DNA of 15,260 bases from Acidaminococcus sp. (GTDB lineage Bacteria > Bacillota > Negativicutes > Acidaminococcales > Acidaminococcaceae), in contig DXYB01000047.1 of the NCBI GenBank assembly GCA_019416065.1, forward strand, positions 1 to 15,260, given 5' to 3'. Within the stretch, counting starts at the first letter, position 1. Every line of letters begins with the position of its first letter. The notes under the pieces are model-generated. The model did not search any database. It saw nothing but the letters and a program-made list of their open reading frames with translations, and had not been told where the DNA came from. This document shows, piece after piece, positions 6,304 through 13,058 of the stretch. A program made the translations under genes and the position numbers.

Positions 6304-7314
6304 ATGACGCAAACAGCAGTGGGCTTTTTGGGTATGGGATACTATGTACCTGAAAAAGTACTCACCAATTTCGATTTGGAAAAAATGGTGGATACCAGTG
6401 ATGCCTGGATCGTGGAACGGACCGGGATACGGGAACGGCACATTGCCGCACCGGAACAGGCCACCAGTGATTTGGCATTTATTGCGGCACAACGTGCCTT
6501 GGAAGATGCAGGGGTAAAACCGGAAGATATTGACCTGATTGTGTTGGGAACAGCTTCCCCGGACATGGCATTTCCTTCCACTGCCTGTCTGTTGCAGGAC
6601 CGGCTTGGCTGCACCCATGCGGCTGCGTTTGACTTATCCGCCGGATGCAGTGGCTTTGTATATGCCTGTGGAATCGCCAGCCAAAGTATCGCCAGTGGAT
6701 TGTATAAACACGTTCTTGTCATAGGGGCAGAAACCTTGTCCCGGATTTTGAACTGGAAGGATCGCAACACCTGCATTTTGTTTGGCGATGGTGCTGGTGC
6801 TGCCGTTTTGGGCCCAGTGGAAGAAGGATACGGCATTTTGTCCATTGATATGGGTGCAGATGGCAGTGGTGGAAAATACTTGGATCAGCCTGCTGGTGGC
6901 AGCCGTCGTCCTGCTAGTCACGAGACCGTGGATGCCGTAGAACATACTATTCACATGGTAGGCCGGGAGGTCTTTAAATTTGCCGTGCGCACCATGCCTA
7001 AAAGCGTGCTGACAGCGCTACATAAAGTGGGGCTGGATCAAAGCGCCATTGACCTTTTGATTCCCCATCAGGCCAATTTGCGAATCATTGATTCCGCTTC
7101 CAAGCGGTTACAAGTTCCTATGGAGAAAATTTTTGTCAACCTGGACAAATATGCCAATACTTCCAGTGGTTCTATTCCCATCGCTTTGTGCCAGGCACGG
7201 GACGAAGGACGGATTCACAAAGGAGATACTGTGGTGATGGTTGGGTTTGGCGCTGGGCTCACGTATGCCACATTGGTTGTTAAATGGCAGAAAGATGAGG
7301 TAAAAAAAGCATGA
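6304..7314 (+). CDS. fabH: Beta-ketoacyl-ACP synthase III
   Basis: Initiating condensing enzyme (336 aa): acetyl-CoA or another short acyl-CoA + malonyl-ACP give a beta-ketoacyl-ACP. The thiolase-fold catalytic triad is complete: C115 in DLSAGCSGF, H255 in LIPHQANLRI and N285 in YANTSSGSIP. QANLRI is the ACP-docking stretch and GFGAGLTYA closes the protein. The gene starts 2 nt after the plsX stop, and only a weak ribosome binding site (GGTG) is seen, so translation is probably coupled. Its TGA overlaps the fabD ATG (ATGA). Whether it prefers acetyl-CoA or branched primers cannot be told from these motifs. Confidence 0.96.
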   Translation: MTQTAVGFLGMGYYVPEKVLTNFDLEKMVDTSDAWIVERTGIRERHIAAPEQATSDLAFIAAQRALEDAGVKPEDIDLIVLGTASPDMAFPSTACLLQDRLGCTHAAAFDLSAGCSGFVYACGIASQSIASGLYKHVLVIGAETLSRILNWKDRNTCILFGDGAGAAVLGPVEEGYGILSIDMGADGSGGKYLDQPAGGSRRPASHETVDAVEHTIHMVGREVFKFAVRTMPKSVLTALHKVGLDQSAIDLLIPHQANLRIIDSASKRLQVPMEKIFVNLDKYANTSSGSIPIALCQARDEGRIHKGDTVVMVGFGAGLTYATLVVKWQKDEVKKA

Positions 7315-8258
7315 GCAAGATTGCGTTTTTATTCCCGGGACAAGGTTCTCAGGCCGTGGGCATGATGAAAGACCTGTATGAGCAGTATGCCTGCGTGAAA
7401 GAAATTTTTAACGAAGCAGACGAGGCGCTGGGCTTTTCTATGACGGATCTGATTGCCAAAGGCCCGGAAGAAGATTTACGGCTGACCTATAATACCCAGC
7501 CGGCGATTTTGACGGCTTCTGTTGCTGCCATGAAAGTATTGAATGAAAATGGCGTATTTCCGGATGTAGCCGCAGGGCACAGCCTGGGAGAGTATTCTGC
7601 CCTGGTGTGTGCCGGTGCCATGAGCTTTTCCGATGCCGTGCGTACGGTGCGTAAAAGAGGCCAGTTTATGCAGGAAGCTGTTCCTGTGGGTGAAGGGGCT
7701 ATGGCAGCTATCATTGCCCTGGATACGGATACAATCAAAAGCATTTGTGGGGATGTGGAAAACCGCACGGGTAAAGCCGTACAAGCGGTGAATTTTAATT
7801 GCCCGGGACAGGTGGTAATCGCCGGGGCTACGGCAGCTGTTCAAGAAGCTGCTGATCTCATGAAAAAAGCGGGGGCCAAGCGTGCCATGATGTTGGCCGT
7901 CAGCGCACCGTTTCATAGTACACTAATGCAGCCGGCAGCCGACCGGTTGAAAGAAGTATTAGACACGATTACCATTCACGATGCCAAGATTCCTGTTATG
8001 GCCAATATTAACGCCAAACCAGAAATCAAGGCCAGCGAAATTCGGGAAAACCTGGTGCAGCAGGCTGCTCACCCCGTGTTGTGGGAAGACAGCGTCCGGG
8101 CCATGCTGGCTGACGGTGTGGATACCTATATAGAAGTGGGGCCGGGGAAAGTTCTTACGGGCATGCTCCGGAAAATTGACCGTTCCCTCAAAGGGGAGAA
8201 CGTGGAAGACCCTGCCAGTTTGGAAAAAACCCTTGCTTATTTAAAGGAGGTTAGATAA
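7311..8258 (+). CDS. fabD: Malonyl-CoA:ACP transacylase
   Basis: Enzyme of 315 aa moving malonyl from CoA to the phosphopantetheine arm of ACP, which feeds every elongation round. FPGQGSQ at 8-14 forms the oxyanion-hole region, GHSLGEYSAL at 89-98 carries the nucleophile S91, R117 in RKRGQFMQ binds the malonyl carboxylate, and H202 in APFHSTLM is the catalytic base. PGQVVIAG (165-172) is another conserved stretch. Length is normal for the family. It overlaps fabH by 4 nt (ATGA), with GAGG at 7297-7300, and its stop lies 1 nt before fabG. Malonyl-CoA is both its substrate and the ligand that releases FapR. Confidence 0.97.
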   Translation: MSKIAFLFPGQGSQAVGMMKDLYEQYACVKEIFNEADEALGFSMTDLIAKGPEEDLRLTYNTQPAILTASVAAMKVLNENGVFPDVAAGHSLGEYSALVCAGAMSFSDAVRTVRKRGQFMQEAVPVGEGAMAAIIALDTDTIKSICGDVENRTGKAVQAVNFNCPGQVVIAGATAAVQEAADLMKKAGAKRAMMLAVSAPFHSTLMQPAADRLKEVLDTITIHDAKIPVMANINAKPEIKASEIRENLVQQAAHPVLWEDSVRAMLADGVDTYIEVGPGKVLTGMLRKIDRSLKGENVEDPASLEKTLAYLKEVR

Positions 8259-8259
8259 A

Positions 8260-9003
8260 ATGACGTTAGCCGGTAAAGTCGCTCTCGTAACCGGGGGCAG
8301 CCGTGGTATTGGCCGGGCCATTGCGGTGACCTTGGCAAAGCACGGTGCCGACGTAGCCATTAACTATGCGGGCAACACCGCAGCCGCCGAAGCTGTCAAA
8401 GCAGAAATTGAAGCCATGGGACGCAAGGCACTCCTGTGCCAATGCAGCGTGGCTGATAGTGAAGCCGTTGCCAGCATGGTGAAAAATGTGGTAAAAGAAC
8501 TAGGCCGCCTGGATATTCTGGTGAATAATGCGGGGATTACCCGGGATGGACTGATTATGCGCATGAAAGACGATGACTGGGATGCCGTGCTTGCCACAAA
8601 CCTTAAAGGGGTGTTCAATTGCTCCAAAGCGGTGATGCGTCCGATGATGAAGCAAAAAGGCGGCAAGATCGTCAATATGGCTTCTGTTGTGGGCGAAATG
8701 GGCAATGCAGGACAGGCCAACTATGCGGCGGCTAAAGCTGGCGTGATCGGCCTGACCAAATCTTTGGCCAAGGAAGTGGCTTCCCGGGAGATTACCGTCA
8801 ATGCGGTGGCTCCAGGCTTCATTGCCACCGATATGACCAGTGTTCTGACCGACGAACAAAAAACGGAAATGGAAAAGACCATTCCCTTGGGCCGTCAAGG
8901 CCTGCCACAGGATGTTGCCAATGCAGTGTTATTCCTTGTCTCCGAAGACGCTGCTTACATAACCGGCCAGGTGTTAAACGTGGACGGTGGCATGGTAATG
9001 TAA
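8260..9003 (+). CDS. fabG: 3-oxoacyl-ACP reductase
   Basis: NADPH-dependent short-chain dehydrogenase (247 aa) reducing beta-ketoacyl-ACP to beta-hydroxyacyl-ACP in each elongation cycle. The Rossmann motif TGGSRGIGRA is at 11-20 and NNAG at 89-92. The catalytic set is N114, S142 (NMASVVG), Y155 and K159 (NYAAAKAG), followed by APGFIATDM. The end, GQVLNVDGGMVM, is the usual FabG C-terminus. AAAGGAGG at 8243-8250 sits 9 nt upstream, the strongest ribosome binding site in the operon. It lies between fabD and acpP, consistent with assignment to lipid synthesis rather than to another dehydrogenase of the same fold. Confidence 0.97.
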   Translation: MTLAGKVALVTGGSRGIGRAIAVTLAKHGADVAINYAGNTAAAEAVKAEIEAMGRKALLCQCSVADSEAVASMVKNVVKELGRLDILVNNAGITRDGLIMRMKDDDWDAVLATNLKGVFNCSKAVMRPMMKQKGGKIVNMASVVGEMGNAGQANYAAAKAGVIGLTKSLAKEVASREITVNAVAPGFIATDMTSVLTDEQKTEMEKTIPLGRQGLPQDVANAVLFLVSEDAAYITGQVLNVDGGMVM

Positions 9004-9039
9004 TGCATTACCCGTATGGATTGAAGGGAGGTGAAACCC

Positions 9040-9285
9040 ATGAGCGAAGAAAGCACTTTTGAAAAAGTAAAGGCGATCGTAGTGGACCAACTGAGCGTTG
9101 CTCCTGAAGACGTAAAGATGGATTCTACGTTTACCGATGATCTGGGAGCTGATTCTCTGGACATTGTGGAACTGATCATGGCTTTCGAAGAGGAATTCAA
9201 CACTGAAATCCCCGACGATGTTGCTGAAAAGATCCGCACTGTCAAAGACGCAGTGGAACTGTTGGATAAGGCAAACAAAGACTAA
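9040..9285 (+). CDS. acpP: Acyl carrier protein
   Basis: The 81-aa acidic carrier on which fatty acids are built. The phosphopantetheine attachment serine is S39 in LGADSLDIVELI, the universal motif. The rest is the expected four-helix pattern rich in Glu and Asp. The ATG at 9040 is chosen over an in-frame GTG at 9031: the GTG is part of the ribosome binding site GGGAGG (9026-9031), which lies 8 nt before the ATG, and the protein then begins MSEESTFEKV like other ACPs. It follows fabG by 36 nt. The 80-nt gap after it contains a stable hairpin. Confidence 0.97.
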   Translation: MSEESTFEKVKAIVVDQLSVAPEDVKMDSTFTDDLGADSLDIVELIMAFEEEFNTEIPDDVAEKIRTVKDAVELLDKANKD

Positions 9286-9294
9286 ACCTTTTTT

Positions 9295-9322
9295 CGGAGA
9301 GTCCCTTTTCAGGGGCTTTCCG
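9295..9322 (+). other. Hairpin between acpP and the fabK-like gene
   Basis: CGGAGAGTCCC (9295-9305) pairs with GGGGCTTTCCG (9312-9322): 11 pairs, two of them G-U, around a 6-nt loop, 9 nt after the acpP stop. The T-run lies before the stem (9289-9294), not after, so it is not a classical terminator. It may protect the 3' end of acpP mRNA, attenuate read-through or be an RNase III processing site. Confidence 0.6.
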
Positions 9323-9365
9323 AACTTTATCCTTAGGTCTTTGATCCTGAAATGGGGGATTATTG

Positions 9366-10322
9366 TTGAAATTGCCAGTGCTGAAGATTGGTGAAAAAGT
9401 AGCAACGATGCCTATCGTCCAAGGCGGTATGGCGATACGCTTGTCCACGGCACGCCTGGCAGCTTCGGTGGCCAATGAAGGCGGTGTGGGCCTGATCGCT
9501 GCGTCTGGCTTGCCCTTTGATGAGCTGCGTAAGGAAATCCGCCTTGCCAGGAAATTATCCAATGGCAAGGGCATGATTGGTATCAATGCGATGGTGGCCG
9601 CCCGGGAATTTAAGGGGCTGATTACAACAGCCGCACAGGAAAAAGTCGATTTGATTGTGGCCGGGGCTGGTTTTTCCAGGGACATGTTTGCGGTAGGACG
9701 GGAATATGGTGTACCCATCGTTCCGATTGTGTCCTATGCTAAATTAGCAAAAATTGCAGAGCGTCTGGGAGCTTCTGCCATTGTGGTGGAAGGCACTGAA
9801 GCCGGAGGGCATTTGGGAACCCAGCGCAGCATTAAAGATATCCTGCCGGAAATCCTTTCGGTAGTCAAAATTCCGGTGATTGCAGCCGGAGGTGCCGTTT
9901 GCGGCAGTGATGTCGCAGAACTGCTCCATATGGGGGCCAGCGGTGTACAGATGGGCAGCCGGTTTGCTGCCAGTGAGGAGTCCAATGGGGCGCCTTACTT
10001 AAAACAATTGTATTTGAAAATGACCAAAGATGATGTGGTTCAGATAGATAGTCCAGTAGGCCTGAAAGGGAGAGCCCTGCTCACACCCTTTTCCAAAGCG
10101 GTGCTGGAAGGCAACGGCCCCAGACCTGTTACCTGCGATAACTGTATGAAACATTGTACGCACAGCTTCTGCATTATCCGGGCACTTACCCGGGGACAGC
10201 AGGGAGATCTGGAAACAGGATTGGTGTTTACCGGTGCCAATATGTGGAAAATTAAGGAAATCCTTCCTGTCCGTGAAATTTTCCGGAGACTGCGGGAAGA
10301 CTTGGCAACAGCTGCTGATTAA
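9366..10322 (+). CDS. fabK: FabK-like flavoprotein, probable enoyl-ACP reductase
   Basis: A TIM-barrel FMN enzyme of the FabK/nitronate monooxygenase family (318 aa). By position between acpP and fabF it most likely reduces trans-2-enoyl-ACP in the elongation cycle. PIVQGGMA near the start, the glycine-rich AGAGFSRDM, EGTEAGGHLG (with H149, matching the conserved His of the family), PVIAAGG and QMGSRF fit the flavin site. The C-terminal part differs from streptococcal FabK: it has a CxxCxxxCxxxxC cluster (C257, C260, C264, C269). GGGGGA at 9354-9359 favours the TTG at 9366 (spacing 6) over the TTG at 9363. The alternative is a nitronate monooxygenase or another flavin oxidoreductase; the operon context argues for FabK. 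Confidence 0.75.
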   Translation: MKLPVLKIGEKVATMPIVQGGMAIRLSTARLAASVANEGGVGLIAASGLPFDELRKEIRLARKLSNGKGMIGINAMVAAREFKGLITTAAQEKVDLIVAGAGFSRDMFAVGREYGVPIVPIVSYAKLAKIAERLGASAIVVEGTEAGGHLGTQRSIKDILPEILSVVKIPVIAAGGAVCGSDVAELLHMGASGVQMGSRFAASEESNGAPYLKQLYLKMTKDDVVQIDSPVGLKGRALLTPFSKAVLEGNGPRPVTCDNCMKHCTHSFCIIRALTRGQQGDLETGLVFTGANMWKIKEILPVREIFRRLREDLATAAD

Positions 10323-10335
10323 AAGAATTTTGAGT

Positions 10336-10344
10336 AGAGGTGAT
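10336..10344 (+). promoter_or_regulatory. Ribosome binding site that sets the fabF TTG start
   Basis: AGAGGTGAT matches the 16S rRNA tail well and lies 4 nt before the TTG at 10349. The in-frame GTG at 10340 is inside this site and so cannot be the main start. Confidence 0.7.
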
Positions 10345-10348
10345 CTTT

Positions 10349-11596
10349 TTGAAACGAAGAGTGGTCGTAACCGGCTTGAGTGCCATTACCCCCATTGGGA
10401 TTGGCAAAGAAGAATTCTGGAATAATCTGATTGCCGGCAAAAGCGGAATTGGGCTGATTACCCAATTTGATACGACGGATTTTGGCTGTAAAATCGCAGG
10501 GGAAGTCAAAGATTTTGATTTTGCCCAATATGGTGACAGAAAAGAAGGTAAACGCATGGACCGGGTAACCCAGTTTGCCGTTGCCTGTGCCACCATGGCA
10601 TTAGCAGATTCCAAACTGGATCTGGAAAAAGAAGATGCGGACAGGATCGGGGTGTGCGTTGGCACCGGGATTGGCGGCATTCACACCTTCGTGGAAGCAG
10701 CTACGAAATTAGCGACCAAGGGACCAAGCAAAATCAGCCCGTTCTTTATTCCTATGGAGATCCCCAATATGCCGGCTGCTCAGATTGCTATTAACTTGCA
10801 TCTGAAAGGCCCCAATACGGCCATTGTGACCGCCTGCTCTACCGGCAGCGATTGTATCGGTGATGCCCTGCGGACCATTCAGTATGGCGATGCGGACATT
10901 ATGTTTGCCGGTGGGGCCGAAGCAGCGGTTTCTCCCGTAGCGGTGGCTGGCTTTGATAATATGAAAGCCCTGTCACGGGATAATGAGCATCCGGAAAAAG
11001 CGTCCTGCCCCTTTGACAAAAAACGCAGTGGCTTTGTCATGGGAGAAGGCTCCGGGATTCTCGTTTTGGAAGAACTGGAACACGCCAAGGCTAGAGGCGC
11101 CCATATTTATGCAGAAGTCGCCGGTTATGGCCACAATACGGATGCCTATCATATCACTGCCCCGGATCCCGAAGGGGACCAGCAGGTGAAATGCATGCAG
11201 CTTGCCATCAAGGATGCAGGTCTTACTCCTGCGGATGTGGATTATGTGAACGCCCATGGGACCAGTACCCATCGCAATGACCTGAACGAAACCAATTGCC
11301 TGAAACGGGTCTTTGGAGATCGGGCTAAAGAAGTTCCTATGAGCTCCATTAAATCCATGACCGGACATCTTTTGGGCGGTGCTGGCGGCGTAGAAGCAGC
11401 GGCCACCGTAATGACCATTGAAAATGGAATCATTCCTCCTACCATCAACTACGAAGACGTGGATGTGGAAGAAGGTTTGGATCTAGATTATGTGCCCAAT
11501 GTGGCCCGCAAGAAGGACGTAAAAGTGGCACTGTCCAACAACTTTGGTTTTGGCGGACACAATGCCATTCTCTGCTTTAAAAAATACGAAGGCTAA
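10349..11596 (+). CDS. fabF: Beta-ketoacyl-ACP synthase II
   Basis: Elongating condensing enzyme (415 aa) joining malonyl-ACP to a growing acyl-ACP. The start MKRRVVVTGLSAITPIG is typical of FabF. The Cys-His-His catalytic set is C163 (TACSTGSD), H303 (NAHGTSTHRND) and H340 (SMTGHLLGGAGG, with K335), and the end has SNNFGFGGHNA. The HGTST motif is followed by HRND rather than the more usual P-x-ND, which I regard as a lineage variant. The TTG at 10349 is chosen because of the well-placed AGAGGTGAT. The gene is 26 nt after the fabK-like gene and its stop is 1 nt before rnc. FabB is unlikely, as this operon type carries FabF. Confidence 0.96.
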   Translation: MKRRVVVTGLSAITPIGIGKEEFWNNLIAGKSGIGLITQFDTTDFGCKIAGEVKDFDFAQYGDRKEGKRMDRVTQFAVACATMALADSKLDLEKEDADRIGVCVGTGIGGIHTFVEAATKLATKGPSKISPFFIPMEIPNMPAAQIAINLHLKGPNTAIVTACSTGSDCIGDALRTIQYGDADIMFAGGAEAAVSPVAVAGFDNMKALSRDNEHPEKASCPFDKKRSGFVMGEGSGILVLEELEHAKARGAHIYAEVAGYGHNTDAYHITAPDPEGDQQVKCMQLAIKDAGLTPADVDYVNAHGTSTHRNDLNETNCLKRVFGDRAKEVPMSSIKSMTGHLLGGAGGVEAAATVMTIENGIIPPTINYEDVDVEEGLDLDYVPNVARKKDVKVALSNNFGFGGHNAILCFKKYEG

Positions 11597-11597
11597 A

Positions 11598-12308
11598 ATG
11601 CTCCCGGCTAGACAAAAAGAGCTGGAAGAGTTGTCCGTAGCGCTGGGCATCAGCATGCAGCAACTGCATTTGCTGGATATGGCGCTCACCCATACATCCT
11701 ATGCCTATGAAAGTAAGCGCAACCCGCGGCCAGAGCATAACCAGCGACTGGAATTTCTGGGAGATAGTGTGCTGAGCCTGGTGGTGAGCACGTACCTGTA
11801 CACCCATTATCCCCAACTGGATGAGGGGGAACTCAGTAAGTTCCGAGCGTTTCTCGTGTGTGAAGAAACTTTGGCCATTTTGGCCGCAGAAAATCATCTT
11901 GGGAAGCATTTACTCCTTGGTAAAGGGGAGCAAAACCTGGATGGGGAAGAAAATCCCTCGATCCTTGCAGACGCGTTTGAAAGCGTTCTGGGTGCCTACT
12001 ATCTGGACCAGGGATTTGCAGCTGTAACCGACCTTTTAAACCGGCTGCTGCTGCAAAAAATTCCCGTGCTGACGGCTGAAGGCATAGACCGGGATTACAA
12101 AACCCGCTTCCAGGAAGTGGTGCAGGAAAAAGGCCCGGTAGAAATTACCTATGAGGAAGTATCCGAAGAGGGGCCCAGTCATCATAAGACTTTTGTGATG
12201 CGGGTGCTGGTAGCCCAAAAAGAGATGGGACGGGGCAAGGGCCGCAGTAAAAAAGAAGCTGCCCAGCGGGCCGCTCATGAAGCCTTAAAACGCTGGAAAC
12301 AAAACTAA
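11598..12308 (+). CDS. rnc: Ribonuclease III
   Basis: Double-strand-specific endoribonuclease (236 aa) that processes rRNA precursors and structured mRNAs. The signature NQRLEFLGDSV is at 48-58, and the metal-binding acidic residues E52, D56, D125 and E128 (DAFESVLGA) are all present. From about residue 165 a double-stranded RNA-binding domain follows, ending GRSKKEAAQRAAHEALKRW. The ATG at 11598 gives the normal length and has GAAGG 5 nt upstream; a GTG at 11544 inside fabF is less likely. It is the last gene of the fab operon, 1 nt behind fabF. In most Bacillota smc and ftsY follow rnc, but here a terminator and a toxin-antitoxin module do. Confidence 0.96.
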   Translation: MLPARQKELEELSVALGISMQQLHLLDMALTHTSYAYESKRNPRPEHNQRLEFLGDSVLSLVVSTYLYTHYPQLDEGELSKFRAFLVCEETLAILAAENHLGKHLLLGKGEQNLDGEENPSILADAFESVLGAYYLDQGFAAVTDLLNRLLLQKIPVLTAEGIDRDYKTRFQEVVQEKGPVEITYEEVSEEGPSHHKTFVMRVLVAQKEMGRGKGRSKKEAAQRAAHEALKRWKQN

Positions 12309-12310
12309 AG

Positions 12311-12356
12311 AAAACAAAAAGTCATCGAGGGATATGCCCCGGTGGCTTTTTGTTTT
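12311..12356. terminator. Terminator of the fab-rnc operon
   Basis: A long stem: the A-rich arm starting at 12311 (to about 12331) pairs with 12337-12356, mostly Watson-Crick with a few G-U and one bulge, around a short loop. The right arm ends in a T-rich run (12347-12356). The flanking A- and T-tracts make it potentially bidirectional. It begins 3 nt after the rnc stop. Confidence 0.88.
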
Positions 12357-12412
12357 GAGCTGTTTCGTAGGCAAATGGAGTGGAAAGAAAGTAGAATATA
12401 TAAAAAGATTTA

Positions 12413-12441
12413 TTGATTTCCTCCAGTAAATACTATAAAAT
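12413..12441 (+). promoter_or_regulatory. Probable promoter of the abiE operon
   Basis: TTGATT (12413-12418), a 17-nt spacer and TAAAAT (12436-12441). The -10 box lies almost wholly in the 9-nt centre of the palindrome. The predicted start near 12448 falls in the right arm, leaving a leader of about 16 nt that keeps the ribosome binding site. Confidence 0.55.
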
Positions 12442-12461
12442 GGTATTTACTGGAGGAAATC
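12415..12461. promoter_or_regulatory. Perfect 19-bp palindrome, candidate AbiEi operator
   Basis: Positions 12415-12433 and 12443-12461 are perfect reverse complements separated by 9 nt. The palindrome starts within the putative -35 box, has the -10 box in its centre and ends 3 nt before the abiEi start. Characterised AbiEi proteins repress their own operon by binding inverted repeats at the promoter, so this is the expected target. In RNA started further upstream the same repeat would fold and pair the GGAGG (12452-12456) of abiEi. Confidence 0.8.
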
Positions 12462-12464
12462 GTT

Positions 12465-13058
12465 ATGATCAAAGGTGCTGGGGAGCTTTTATTCCAATTG
12501 CAAACATATAAAAACCCACAAAACAGAATACAACGGTTGGTTAAAGCAGGAACTCTGTTTCCTATTCGTCGCGGTTTATATGAAACGCATCGCAATGTGT
12601 CCATGCGTCTTTTAGCAGGCACGATTTATGGACCGTCTTATATTTCTTTTACTTCTGCGTTATCCTATTATGGGCTAATTCCTGAACGGGTGTATGCTTG
12701 TACCTCAGCTACGCAGAATAAAAATCGGACCAAGTCATATCATACGCCATTTGGAGATTTTTATTATCATGATATTCCTCGGGAAGCCTATCCGTATGGG
12801 GTTGTCTGGAAACAAGAAGGGGATTCCTACAGTTATCTGATGGCTGCGCCCGAAAAGGCGCTTTGTGATTTGTTGTATCTTCAGCCCTCTGTATATAGCA
12901 GAAAAGCTTTGGAAGAAATGCTGTTTTCGGACTTACGAATTGACGAAGAAGGGTTTTCCCGGTTGAATCATGCAGATTTGGCATTTCTTTGTCCTAAGTA
13001 CCATAAAACCACCTTAAACCAGTTAGAAATCTATTTATGGAAGGAAAACCACAGATGA
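12465..13058 (+). CDS. abiEi: AbiEi-family antitoxin and autorepressor
   Basis: A 197-aa protein resembling AbiEi antitoxins of type IV toxin-antitoxin/abortive infection systems. The first 45 residues look like a winged helix-turn-helix with the family's basic wing (LVKAGTLFPIRRGLYE). After it, GPSYISFTSALSYYGLIPERV and the segment AAPEKALCDLLYL are typical AbiEi C-terminal stretches. In this system type the antitoxin does not bind the toxin but counters its effect and represses the operon. GGAGG at 12452-12456 is 8 nt before the ATG. Its TGA overlaps the abiEii ATG (ATGA). The gene is visibly A+T-richer than the fab operon, a sign of transfer. The family call rests on remembered motifs and on the partner gene. 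Confidence 0.82.
   Translation: MIKGAGELLFQLQTYKNPQNRIQRLVKAGTLFPIRRGLYETHRNVSMRLLAGTIYGPSYISFTSALSYYGLIPERVYACTSATQNKNRTKSYHTPFGDFYYHDIPREAYPYGVVWKQEGDSYSYLMAAPEKALCDLLYLQPSVYSRKALEEMLFSDLRIDEEGFSRLNHADLAFLCPKYHKTTLNQLEIYLWKENHR

Noticed and set aside
11253..11286. FabF HGTST motif followed by His instead of Pro as a functional anomaly
   Set aside because: The catalytic residues C163, H303 and H340 are intact, and this loop varies among clostridial-type FabF proteins as I recall them.
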